The position numbers and the translations under genes are program-made. Shown one piece after another: positions 14,529 to 22,502 of a DNA stretch of 23,616 bases. The notes under the pieces are model-generated. The model did no database searches. It was not told where the DNA came from and worked only from the letters and a program-made list of their open reading frames with translations. This DNA is from UBA9732 sp003456855 (GTDB taxonomy: Bacteria; Spirochaetota; Spirochaetia; Sphaerochaetales; Sphaerochaetaceae). The DNA is taken from positions 1-23,616 of the forward strand of contig CAMOUY010000026.1 in the NCBI GenBank assembly GCA_946626785.1. The letters run 5' to 3'. Position 1 is the first letter of the stretch; every line of letters begins with the position of its first letter.

Positions 14529-15371
14529 ATGTCAGACAAGGTCCATATAGAGAAGGGCTCCGTTCAGGAGACTCTGATAATCCCTCTCTTTGCACGAATG
14601 AAGAGTGCAGAGATCTATCCGTCGATCTACCGCGACTCCAAGGCAAAGGAGATTCTGGACAACGTCGACTATGACCTGTCGATGTTTGAGAAGAAGGCCA
14701 ACTCCTTCATTGCAAGATATGGCTATCTGGAGGCTGCAAAGCGCTACGGGGACATGATCATCGAGATAAAGGACTATCTCAAGAACCATCCGACTGCAGC
14801 TGTGGTGAACATGGGCTGCGGCTTGGATACGACCCCGCTTCAGTGCGACAACGGCAGATGTCTCTTCTACAACATCGACTTCCCTGATGTGATTGCAGCC
14901 CGCAATGAGCTTCTTCCTCCAGGGGATAGGGAGACAAACATAGCATCGGATCTTATGGACACTCGCTGGTTCGACAGAATCGACAGCAAAGGCGGAGCTG
15001 TCTTCATCGCCGCAGGCGTCTTCTATTACATCAAGCGCGAGGATGCAAGGAATCTGTTCATCGCTATGGCCAAGCGTTTCCCGGGAGGGAAGATCTCCTT
15101 TGACTCCGCAAACAGGAAGGCCTGCAAGCTCATGCTCAAGACCTACATCAAGGGGATGGGTATGAACGATGTCGACGTGTTTCTGAACATCAGCGACCCG
15201 GAGAGGGAGCTTGGTGTTTGGAGTCCGGACTTCAAGGTGAGCTCAAAGGGCTATCTGACAGGCTACGGGGTGCTGGACAAGAGGAAGATAAACGGTTTCT
15301 ACCGCTTCCTGTGCCGCTTCTCGGACAGGACCTTTGCAATGAGGATAGTCTCAATAAGGTTTGCCGGCTGA
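14529..15371 (+). CDS. SAM-dependent methyltransferase, leucine carboxyl methyltransferase (LCM/PPM1) family
   Basis: The 280 residues include the SAM-binding loop VVNMGCGLDTT (about 92-102), followed by YNIDFPDVIAAR, the acidic second strand typical of the LCM family. A conserved N-terminal region (SVQETLIIPLFARMKS) is family-specific. In eukaryotes the family methylates the C-terminal leucine of PP2A. Bacterial members, often annotated as polyketide O-methyltransferases, have other and mostly unknown acceptors. The start is the ATG at 14529 because GGAGG is 5 nt upstream; the GTG at 14517 would place the Shine-Dalgarno inside the gene. It has its own promoter directly after the epimerase gene. 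The 3' end overlaps by 21 bp the remnant of a radical SAM gene on the other strand. Confidence 0.88.
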   Translation: MSDKVHIEKGSVQETLIIPLFARMKSAEIYPSIYRDSKAKEILDNVDYDLSMFEKKANSFIARYGYLEAAKRYGDMIIEIKDYLKNHPTAAVVNMGCGLDTTPLQCDNGRCLFYNIDFPDVIAARNELLPPGDRETNIASDLMDTRWFDRIDSKGGAVFIAAGVFYYIKREDARNLFIAMAKRFPGGKISFDSANRKACKLMLKTYIKGMGMNDVDVFLNISDPERELGVWSPDFKVSSKGYLTGYGVLDKRKINGFYRFLCRFSDRTFAMRIVSIRFAG

Positions 15372-15641
15372 CCTTCTCATGGCGTTGAACTCGACTTCAT
15401 GCTTCTTGAGGATCTCAAGGTTCCCCCTGATCCTTTCAAACGAACCCTCTCCGGAGGCATTGACCCTGTAGAGGTCGTGGAGTTCCTTGTAGCCGTCTAT
15501 CGAGATACCCACAAGGAAGTTGTTCTCCTTCAGGAACCTTGCCCAGTCCTCGTAGAAGCAGTACTTGCATCTGAGGTTGCAGAGAGAGGAGGCTGGCTTG
15601 ATCAGAAATGACATCGATGGGAGTTTCGTACCTTGTTTCAT
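15351..15641 (-). pseudogene. Remnant of an anaerobic sulfatase-maturating enzyme (radical SAM)
   Basis: The readable frame begins with LPSMSFLIKPASSLCNLRC and KYCFYED, giving the CxxxCxxC iron-sulfur motif and the start typical of anSME/AslB proteins. It then jumps directly to WARFLKENNFLVGISIDG, which in intact family members lies roughly 80 residues later. After KKHEVEFN the homology ends and the frame runs into the 3' end of the methyltransferase gene, so about two thirds of the C-terminus, including the SPASM cysteines, is missing. Intact enzymes are about 370-400 residues and convert Ser/Cys of sulfatases to formylglycine. Two in-frame losses make this non-functional as an anSME. The open frame can be extended upstream to an ATG at 15692, but that part has no homology. 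No sulfatase gene is in the window. Confidence 0.85.
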
Positions 15642-15709
15642 TGCTCCTGATTCTATCACAGCAGGAACATGATTTCCATTCTGTGCTATCATTGTCTGGA
15701 GGAGTGATT

Positions 15710-16588
15710 ATGTTTCTGTTCGTTACAGCCATGAAAAAGGCCTTCAAGATGGCCGATGACAAGAGGGATGCCGGTCTTTGCACCCCTTCCGACATTGAAC
15801 GCTGGGATGATGTCCAGTACGGACCGGACCCGACCTGGCAGGTTCTTGACGTCTACAGACCAAAGAACGCGGAGGGTCCGCTTCCTGTCATTGTAAGCAT
15901 CCATGGCGGTGGCTGGGCCTATGGAGACAAGGAGCGCTACCAGTTCTACTGCATGGACCTTGCCCAGAGGGGCTTCGCCGTGGTCAACTTCACCTACAGA
16001 CTCGCCCCTGACTTCAAGTTCCCTGCTGGCATAGAGGACACCTGCCTTGTGTTCGATTGGCTGAAGAACAACGCTGACTGCGGCTGGTTCGACCTGAACA
16101 GGGTGTTCGCCGTCGGGGATTCCGCCGGTGGCCACATGCTTGTAATCTACTGTGCAGCCTGCAATGACAGCTCCTATGCCTCTGCTTTGAAGGTCAAGCC
16201 GTCAATCTGCCCATCTGCTGTCGGACTCAACTGCGGTGTCTTCGAGATAGACATGAAGAAGTCCAGCGCCATGCTGAGGGACCTTATGAAGGCGCTTCTT
16301 CCGAACCAGGGGCAGGACCCGATGGAGGTGTCCCTGGCAAACCCGATCCAGTTCATAAACCCATCATTCCCACGTGTCTATGTCATGACGGCCAACAAGG
16401 ACACCCTGGCCGGACCGCTTGCCAAGGAGGGCCTTGTGTACAGGCTCAGATCCTGCGGGGTGCAGTTCGTGGACAGGACCTATGGCGGAGACGGAGCAGG
16501 TCTGAACCACGTGTTCCACCTGAACATCAGGGACGAGAACGCCAGAAAGTGCACCGATGATGAGTGCAGGTGGTTCCTGGAAGGCTGA
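15710..16588 (+). CDS. Alpha/beta hydrolase, HSL-like esterase (fold-3)
   Basis: The 292 residues have the hormone-sensitive-lipase pattern. H65-G-G-G-W69 forms the oxyanion hole, G136-D-S-A-G140 carries the nucleophile S138, and D231 (after MTANK) and H267 complete the triad. The family hydrolyses short-chain esters, and near a glycan locus it could be an acetyl- or feruloyl-esterase, which is only a guess. No signal peptide is evident, so it is probably cytoplasmic. The start at 15710 is chosen for GGAGGAG 5 nt upstream; an open extension to 15608 runs through the promoter region and the divergent radical SAM remnant. It converges with the AraC regulator gene, and the two stops are 1 bp apart with no terminator visible. 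Confidence 0.9.
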   Translation: MFLFVTAMKKAFKMADDKRDAGLCTPSDIERWDDVQYGPDPTWQVLDVYRPKNAEGPLPVIVSIHGGGWAYGDKERYQFYCMDLAQRGFAVVNFTYRLAPDFKFPAGIEDTCLVFDWLKNNADCGWFDLNRVFAVGDSAGGHMLVIYCAACNDSSYASALKVKPSICPSAVGLNCGVFEIDMKKSSAMLRDLMKALLPNQGQDPMEVSLANPIQFINPSFPRVYVMTANKDTLAGPLAKEGLVYRLRSCGVQFVDRTYGGDGAGLNHVFHLNIRDENARKCTDDECRWFLEG

Positions 16589-16589
16589 T

Positions 16590-17816
16590 TCAGAAGGTCT
16601 CCGATTCCTGCCTGAGCTTTTTTCTGTACTGCGTGGGGGTCAGACCTGTGACGCCCTTGAATGTATGGATGAAGTAGTTTGTGGTGTTGAAGGCAAGCTG
16701 TGAGGCTATATCCTTGATTGTCATCGAGGTCGAGGCCAGGATGCTCTTTGCCTTCTCGACCTTGGAGATTCTTATATATTCGCTGAGTGACAGGCCCGTC
16801 TCCTTTCTGAACTTCTCGGTTATGTAGTATTCGGAATAGCCGCAGAGGGCACTCAGGTCTGATGCGGCGATCCTCCTGTCCTGCGAGACCTCTATGAAGT
16901 CACAGCACTTCTGGACAGCTGCGGAGTATCCCTTGTCGTTCCTTGTCCTGTGAACTCTATATACAAAGTCATGGAACATTGCGTTTGCAAGGGCGAAAAG
17001 CTCTCCGCTGTCCTCACTGTCCTCTATTGCCTTGAGATAGGAGTCTCCCAGGGAATATGCGATCTCCGGGTTCAGGCCGCCCTCCATTGCCGCACGTGAG
17101 ATCAGGGTCTCCATGACGACAAGGCTTGTCTTCGCCTGCCTCAGAGGGTCCTTCCCCTGGATGGGAACCCCTTGGCTGATTCTCATTGATTTCATGAAGG
17201 CATTCTTGTAGTTGATGTTCCCTTCTCGGACTGTCTTGAGCATCTCCTGCTCGTAGACATAGACCTTTTCCCTGTCTCTCTTGGACGTGGCCTGAGCGGT
17301 CAGGAACCTTTTATCGTCATCGCCTGAGAAGAGGTTGATTGTGCTAAGTGTCCTGCCGGTGAGGGCGTTGTATATGTTGGTCACGTAGTTCAGGAAGACT
17401 GAGTTGGGCATTGTATGTATTCCGTCCAGGATGTGATGAAGTTCGTCTGCAAGGTCCTGGGACAGTCCCTGTCTTATCTGATCCTCAGACACGTTTGTGT
17501 AGAAGACCGGTCCTATTACGAAGATCCTCCTGCTTCTCCTTTCCGATGTGAAGATCGCAGCCCACTGCATTCCTATCGAGGATCCGAGCAGCCTGGGCTC
17601 ATCGGTCTCTCCCGCCTTGTAGAGCTCAAGGATCCTCTTCATTGCTCCAAGTCTCTTCAGAGCCTTCTCCAGGACGGTCCTCTCCTTGCCTGTGTATGTG
17701 CTTGAGATAGGGTTTCCGGCAGTGTCGTAGCACCAGATTCCACACATGTCCTCCGGAGGAAAAAGTGATTTCAGAAAAATTAGACTTTTTTCTATAGGCT
17801 CTTTGCTGGCGTCCAT
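16590..17816 (-). CDS. AraC-family transcriptional regulator of the glycoside locus
   Basis: The 408 residues end with two helix-turn-helix motifs of the AraC/XylS DNA-binding domain (about 300-402: ASDLSALCGYSEYYITEKFR and IKDIASQLAFNTTNYFIHTFK). Some 290 residues precede it, with a middle region (GVPIQGKDPLRQAKTSLVVM and following helices) that recurs in regulators next to glycoside hydrolase genes in Firmicutes and spirochaetes; no sugar-binding cupin is seen. It is divergent from the symporter/GH2/GH78 operon and probably activates it in response to a glycoside or released sugar. AAGGA 7 nt before the ATG supports the start. Its promoter contains a dyad that could be an autoregulatory operator. 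Confidence 0.9.
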   Translation of the reverse strand: MDASKEPIEKSLIFLKSLFPPEDMCGIWCYDTAGNPISSTYTGKERTVLEKALKRLGAMKRILELYKAGETDEPRLLGSSIGMQWAAIFTSERRSRRIFVIGPVFYTNVSEDQIRQGLSQDLADELHHILDGIHTMPNSVFLNYVTNIYNALTGRTLSTINLFSGDDDKRFLTAQATSKRDREKVYVYEQEMLKTVREGNINYKNAFMKSMRISQGVPIQGKDPLRQAKTSLVVMETLISRAAMEGGLNPEIAYSLGDSYLKAIEDSEDSGELFALANAMFHDFVYRVHRTRNDKGYSAAVQKCCDFIEVSQDRRIAASDLSALCGYSEYYITEKFRKETGLSLSEYIRISKVEKAKSILASTSMTIKDIASQLAFNTTNYFIHTFKGVTGLTPTQYRKKLRQESETF

Positions 17817-17853
17817 TTTTGATTCCTTTTGTTAATTCCCAGTTCTGAAAAGT

Positions 17854-17888
17854 ATTATACCATGGTTTTCCGAGATGGAATAACATGG
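17854..17888 (-). promoter_or_regulatory. Regulator promoter -10 with overlapping dyad operator candidate
   Basis: On the minus strand a perfect TATAAT occupies 17854-17859, about 38 nt upstream of the regulator start. Directly adjacent, CCATGGTTTTCC (17860-17871) and GGAATAACATGG (17877-17888) form an inverted repeat matching at 10 of 12 positions around GAGAT. It fills the spacer and -35 region, so a protein bound there would block the promoter. Confidence 0.55.
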
Positions 17889-17957
17889 ATACATTTTTTA
17901 TAAATCCTTAATTTTTGTAACTTTTCACCAATTAATAGGACTTTAAAACTTGATTAT

Positions 17958-17981
17958 CCTCAATTAGCCTTACGATTGAGG
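17958..17981. promoter_or_regulatory. Dyad upstream of the symporter gene
   Basis: CCTCAAT (17958-17964) and ATTGAGG (17975-17981) form a perfect 7-bp inverted repeat around 10 nt, 40 nt before the symporter start. It may be an operator or a leader hairpin. No convincing -35/-10 pair was found for this operon, which fits an activator-dependent promoter. Confidence 0.45.
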
Positions 17982-18021
17982 CAATGTGGTTTGCGTTGTC
18001 TGGAAAAAAGGAGAGATAAAC

Positions 18022-19485
18022 ATGGCAACTAATAAGATTAGTGCAAGTATGGCGGATGGCGTCGAGTACAGAAGAGCGAAACTCTGGCAGATCATCCTTG
18101 TGGCCGCAAACGGCCTTAACGGAATGGCCGTCTATTCATTGATTGGCATGGCCAGCTATTCAGCAAGCATTGGATATGGAATAGCCACTGCAATCATCGC
18201 AGGTCTTCTGACCTTCACAAGGATCTTTGATGCAATCACAGATCCGCTTCTGGCCTTCCTGTATGACAGGATGAACACCAGATGGGGTAAGGTCAGACCT
18301 CTTATGCTCCTTGGCTGGGCAGTCCAGAGTCTGGGGCTCTTCTTCATGTTCACCGCATTCTCAAGCAAGGGACATGGGGTTCCGACCTTCCTTCTCTGCT
18401 ACATGCTCTATGTCATAGGCTACACAATCGTAAACATGACGGCACAGACACTTCCTGCCCTGATGACAAACGACCCAAAGCAGCGTCCGATGGTCGGAGT
18501 TTGGTTCACACTATTCAACTACATGGTGCCGATGATCCTGACAATCGTGCTGAACGTAGTCATGCTTCCTAGGTTCGGCGGCACCTACAACCAGGCCTTC
18601 CTGTCAGCTGCAACTTTCCTGGTGATCTTCGTCTCCCTCATTGGAGTAATCCTTGTCTGTATCGGCGTCTCAGCCTACGACAAGCCGGAGTTCTTCGAGG
18701 GCACAAAAAAGGGCGACCAGAGACTGAAGGTCAAGGACATGATCAGCGTCCTGAAGAGCAACAGACCTCTGCAGTGCTACATCGCCTCCGCTGCCTCGGA
18801 CAAGATTGCACAGCAGGCACAGAGCGCCAGCGTCGTCACAACAATGCTTCTGGGAATCCTGATCGGGAACATGGGTCTTGGAACCATTCTCAGTGTCATA
18901 GGAATGCTTCCGTCCATAATCTTTGCTTTCATTGGCGCAAAATATGCGGGAAAGCATGGACACAAGGAGTCAATCGTCAGATGGACGACTCTCAGCCTGA
19001 TTGCAAATGCAGTTATGATTCTGTTCTTCATTGTCATCGAGCCTTCCAGCATCGCCCACATGGGAATCACAATGATCCTGTTCGTGCTTCTGACTCTGGT
19101 ATGCAATGGATTCGCAATGGGAATCACAACCTCAAACACAGGCTTCATGGCTGACATCATCGACTATGAGCTGGACAGAAGTGGCAAGTACATCCCTGCC
19201 GTCATCACAGGCACCTATAGCCTTGTGGACAAGATCGTATCATCTTTCTCCGGAGCCATAGCAACAGGATGCGTGGCAATAATCGGTTATACCGCAACCC
19301 TGCCACAGCCGGGTGATGAAGCCACAGCCGGGGTCTTCTGGATGACAATGTTCCTCAGATACGGCCTTGCAATCATCGGTTGGCTGGTGACACTCCTGGC
19401 GATGCGCTTCTGCGGACTTGACCGCAAGGAGATGATCGAGGTCCAGAAGAGGATCAGCGAGAAGAAGGCAGAGCTTAAAGGTTGA
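18022..19485 (+). CDS. GPH-family sugar:cation symporter (MelB-like MFS)
   Basis: The 487 residues form about 12 membrane helices. Family features include YSASIGYGIATAII and FTRIFDAITDPLLAFLYDRM (about 65-84) with the conserved acidic residues of helix 2, then NTRWGKVRP, the loop 2-3 signature of the glycoside-pentoside-hexuronide:cation symporters. Such proteins import melibiose, glucuronides, xylosides or similar glycosides with Na+ or H+. AAGGAG 8 nt upstream marks the ATG at 18022; an in-frame ATG at 17986 has no ribosome-binding site. The GH2 gene starts 9 nt after its stop, so transport and hydrolysis are co-expressed. The exact substrate is unknown, but the GH78 gene downstream suggests a rhamnose-containing glycoside. 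Confidence 0.93.
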   Translation: MATNKISASMADGVEYRRAKLWQIILVAANGLNGMAVYSLIGMASYSASIGYGIATAIIAGLLTFTRIFDAITDPLLAFLYDRMNTRWGKVRPLMLLGWAVQSLGLFFMFTAFSSKGHGVPTFLLCYMLYVIGYTIVNMTAQTLPALMTNDPKQRPMVGVWFTLFNYMVPMILTIVLNVVMLPRFGGTYNQAFLSAATFLVIFVSLIGVILVCIGVSAYDKPEFFEGTKKGDQRLKVKDMISVLKSNRPLQCYIASAASDKIAQQAQSASVVTTMLLGILIGNMGLGTILSVIGMLPSIIFAFIGAKYAGKHGHKESIVRWTTLSLIANAVMILFFIVIEPSSIAHMGITMILFVLLTLVCNGFAMGITTSNTGFMADIIDYELDRSGKYIPAVITGTYSLVDKIVSSFSGAIATGCVAIIGYTATLPQPGDEATAGVFWMTMFLRYGLAIIGWLVTLLAMRFCGLDRKEMIEVQKRISEKKAELKG

Positions 19486-19494
19486 GGTGATAGC

Positions 19495-21660
19495 ATGGAA
19501 AGAAGAGTATCTAGACTTGACAGTTGGCAGTTCTCGAAGGACAGGGTGAATTGGGAGGAGGTATCCATCCCTCACACCTGGAATGCCTTGGATGGCCAGG
19601 ATGGCGGAAACAACTATCATCGCGGGACTTGCTACTACAGAAGGACTGTCGACTGCAATGTCCTGAACGGGGAGAAGGTCTTTATTGAATTCAATGGCGC
19701 AGCCATGAGTGCATCCGTATATCTCAATGGGGAACTGCTTTTCTCTCATGATGGTGGATACTCGACTTTCCGTGTGGAACTTACAGGCCATCTGAAGGGC
19801 TCTGATGAACTGGTGGTCGCTGTGGACAACAGCGACAACACCAGAGTCTATCCTCAGAAGGCAGATTTCACCTTCTATGGAGGACTTTACAGGGATGTTA
19901 ACCTGATAGTCGTCCCAGCTGAGCATTTCGAGCTGCTCAAGGACGGAACACCCGGAATCAAGATCACACCTGTTGTCGACCTGGAAAGGAAGGTGGCCGA
20001 TGTCACGGTAGAGACCTGGCAGAATGCCGACAAGGTCTACATCTCCGTGGCAGGGCAGAAGCTCTGCGTACAGAGCATTGACGGCCATGCCAGCGCACAG
20101 TTCAGGATCAATGATGTCAGGCTTTGGGATGGTGTGGATGACCCCTATCTCTACACCGCCGTTGCAAGCCTTGAGAGCGGGGATTCCATCTCCACCAGAT
20201 TCGGCTGCAGAACCTATCATTGCGACCCAGAGAAGGGTTTCTTCCTCAACGGAAGAAGCTATCCGCTCAGGGGCGTAAGCAGACACCAGGATGTCAAGGG
20301 AAAGGGAAATGCCCTTGCTTCCTCCGACCACGACAGGGACATGGCAATCATCCGTGAGATAGGTGCAAACACTGTTAGACTTGCCCATTACCAGCATTCA
20401 CAGCACTTCTATGATCTCTGTGACGAGTATGGAATCATCGCCTGGGCTGAGATTCCATATATAACGATGCACATGAAGAATGGAAGAGAGAACACCGTTT
20501 CCCAGATGAGGGAATTGATAACCCAGTGCTACAACCATCCATCAATCGTTGTCTGGGGACTCTCAAACGAGATCACATCGGCAAGCGTCGTCAATGAGGA
20601 GCTTCTTGAGAACCACAGGATCCTCAATGACCTGTGCCACAGAATGGATGCCACCAGACTTACGGTCATGGCTGATGTGTTCATGCTTGAGCAGGACAGC
20701 CCAATGCTGGAGATCCCCGACATCAACAGCTACAACCTCTATTTCGGCTGGTATCTTGGCGAGATGTCACAGACAGACAGCTTCTTCGATGAGTACCACA
20801 GCAAATACCCTGAAAGGGTGATCGGCTTCTCCGAATACGGTGCGGATGCCAATGTGGCCTTCCACAGCGCCAACCCGGAGAAGGGCGACTACACGGAGGA
20901 GTTCCAGTGCCTCTACCATGAGCACATGCTCAACATGATTGAGGAGAGACCCTATCTCTGGGCCACCCATGTCTGGAACCTCTTTGACTTCGCCGCGGAT
21001 GGAAGGGACGAGGGTGGAAAGCATGGTGAGAACCAGAAGGGCCTTGTCACCTTTGACAGGGAGACCAGAAAGGATGCGTTCTACCTGTACAAGGCCGCAT
21101 GGAACAAGAGGGAGCCGTTCGTCCATCTTTGCGGGAAGCGCTTCGAGAAGCGCCATGGTGAGGAGACCGAGATCAAGGTATATTCCAACCAGGACCATGT
21201 GTCCCTCCTTGTGGATGATTGGCCTGCAATGGAGCTGGACGGAAGCAAGGTCTTCATCTTCCAGATCCCGCTTACAGGCGTGCATAGGATCAGGGCCGTC
21301 TCAGGGGATCTCAGCGATGAGATGGTAATAACCAAGGTCACCGAACCTGAGCAGAGCTACATCTTCAACAAGAGCTCCAGCGTGGTCAACTGGTTCGACG
21401 CCGATTTCGATTCCGCATGCTTCTCCGTAAGTGATACACTGGGGGAGCTGAAGTCCAACCCAGAGTCCGCCGCAATCGTTGAAAGGATGTGGAACAATGG
21501 GGCCAAGGACCGTGGCGACGTGGCTGAGCTGGTGAAGGACAATCCCGCCCTTATCCGCATGATGAACAGAGTCACCCTTCTGAGCCTGATGAAGCAATCC
21601 GGTGCATCGGAGGAGGACATCAAGCAGATGAACAGGATACTGCAGGGGATACGCAAGTGA
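19495..21660 (+). CDS. Glycoside hydrolase family 2 (beta-galactosidase/beta-glucuronidase-like)
   Basis: The 721 residues follow the GH2 order: sugar-binding jelly roll (about 1-140), immunoglobulin-like domain (145-240) and TIM barrel (from about 245). Visible markers are the family start SIPHTWN, the barrel entry LRGVSRHQDV, the acid/base in WGLSNEI (E359) and the nucleophile in GFSEYGAD (E447). Beyond the barrel, from about 540, there is a beta-rich domain and then a helical tail (640-721) with no clear counterpart. No signal peptide is seen, so hydrolysis is cytoplasmic after import. Beta-galactosidase, glucuronidase or arabinosidase activity is possible; the barrel residues do not let me choose. 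GAGGTGA lies upstream, and the stop overlaps the next gene's start (GTGA). Confidence 0.92.
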   Translation: MERRVSRLDSWQFSKDRVNWEEVSIPHTWNALDGQDGGNNYHRGTCYYRRTVDCNVLNGEKVFIEFNGAAMSASVYLNGELLFSHDGGYSTFRVELTGHLKGSDELVVAVDNSDNTRVYPQKADFTFYGGLYRDVNLIVVPAEHFELLKDGTPGIKITPVVDLERKVADVTVETWQNADKVYISVAGQKLCVQSIDGHASAQFRINDVRLWDGVDDPYLYTAVASLESGDSISTRFGCRTYHCDPEKGFFLNGRSYPLRGVSRHQDVKGKGNALASSDHDRDMAIIREIGANTVRLAHYQHSQHFYDLCDEYGIIAWAEIPYITMHMKNGRENTVSQMRELITQCYNHPSIVVWGLSNEITSASVVNEELLENHRILNDLCHRMDATRLTVMADVFMLEQDSPMLEIPDINSYNLYFGWYLGEMSQTDSFFDEYHSKYPERVIGFSEYGADANVAFHSANPEKGDYTEEFQCLYHEHMLNMIEERPYLWATHVWNLFDFAADGRDEGGKHGENQKGLVTFDRETRKDAFYLYKAAWNKREPFVHLCGKRFEKRHGEETEIKVYSNQDHVSLLVDDWPAMELDGSKVFIFQIPLTGVHRIRAVSGDLSDEMVITKVTEPEQSYIFNKSSSVVNWFDADFDSACFSVSDTLGELKSNPESAAIVERMWNNGAKDRGDVAELVKDNPALIRMMNRVTLLSLMKQSGASEEDIKQMNRILQGIRK

Positions 21661-22502
21661 AGAGATATGTGCAGCAGATAATGCTAGGTACCGTCACAGA
21701 CAATGAAAAGGCGGCCAGAGAGACCCTTGAAAGAATCAGGAAGGCCGGCTATGACGGGCTTGAGCTCAACAGGTTCATGATTCACCCATCTTCCTTAATG
21801 GTCAGAATGATGACCCGAATGGCGGGTATGCCTACTGGAAAAGGTGGCAATCTTGATTGGAAGACTATGATCAAGGACTCAGGCCTGTCAGTGGCCAGCC
21901 TTCATTCAGATCTTGGAAGCCTTGAGAGGGAACCTGATGCGGTTGCAGAGGAGGCTTTGTCATTCGGAACCGACAGGATTGCCATCACAGGCATGTACCG
22001 CTTTGACTACAGTGACCTTTCAGAGGTCCGGAAGCTCGCGGAGCGTCTGAACAAGGTGGGTTCCGCCTTGAAGGCAAATGGTCTGAGTCTACTTTACCAT
22101 AATCACAACGTTGAGCTTCTTAAGGTGAGTTCCGATAAGACCGCCTATGATGTGATAATCGACGAGACCCAGGCAGACCTGGTTGGATTCGAGTTCGACA
22201 GCTTCTGGTTCACCGATGGCGGTGCCGATTCCAAACTGTGGATGAATCGTCTTGGAGACAGAATGAGGATGTGGCATGTCACAGACAGGGGTTCAAGGCA
22301 GAGCGGTGCATCAATGACCCCGATTCTGAAGGTTGACAGCATGGAGCTGGGTCTTGGAAACATGGACCTTGAAGGTCTGTCAGAGATTGCAGTCTCCAAT
22401 GGCGTTGACTCCATTGTGCTTGAAAGCCACAGGAACTGGATTGATAAGGATCCTTTGAAGAGCATAGAAACCAGTGCGAAATGGTTTGAAGGAAGGTTCT
22501 GA
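21657..22502 (+). CDS. Sugar phosphate isomerase/epimerase (xylose isomerase-like TIM barrel)
   Basis: The 281 residues belong to the AP-endonuclease-2/xylose-isomerase-like TIM-barrel superfamily. Metal and substrate residues are visible in ERIRKAGYDGLELNRF near the N-terminus, YHNHNVEL (about 147-154), VGFEFDSFWF (E179, D181), MWHVTDRG (H207, D210) and a late SIVLESH (E256). Members isomerise or epimerise ketoses and keto-inositols, and several work next to glycosidases that act by oxidation at C3. The exact reaction is not determined. The start is GTG at 21657, giving a 4-nt overlap with the GH2 stop; GGGG upstream can serve as ribosome-binding site. The stop overlaps the ATG of the GH78 gene by 1 nt, which suggests tight translational coupling. 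Confidence 0.88.
   Translation: MKRYVQQIMLGTVTDNEKAARETLERIRKAGYDGLELNRFMIHPSSLMVRMMTRMAGMPTGKGGNLDWKTMIKDSGLSVASLHSDLGSLEREPDAVAEEALSFGTDRIAITGMYRFDYSDLSEVRKLAERLNKVGSALKANGLSLLYHNHNVELLKVSSDKTAYDVIIDETQADLVGFEFDSFWFTDGGADSKLWMNRLGDRMRMWHVTDRGSRQSGASMTPILKVDSMELGLGNMDLEGLSEIAVSNGVDSIVLESHRNWIDKDPLKSIETSAKWFEGRF

Noticed and set aside
15608..15709. N-terminal extension of the alpha/beta hydrolase
   Set aside because: The extension lacks a ribosome-binding site and family similarity, whereas GGAGGAG sits 5 nt before the ATG at 15710.
19240..20397. Antisense open frame of 385 codons across the symporter and GH2 genes
   Set aside because: It crosses the boundary of two well-supported genes on the other strand and has no recognisable domain.
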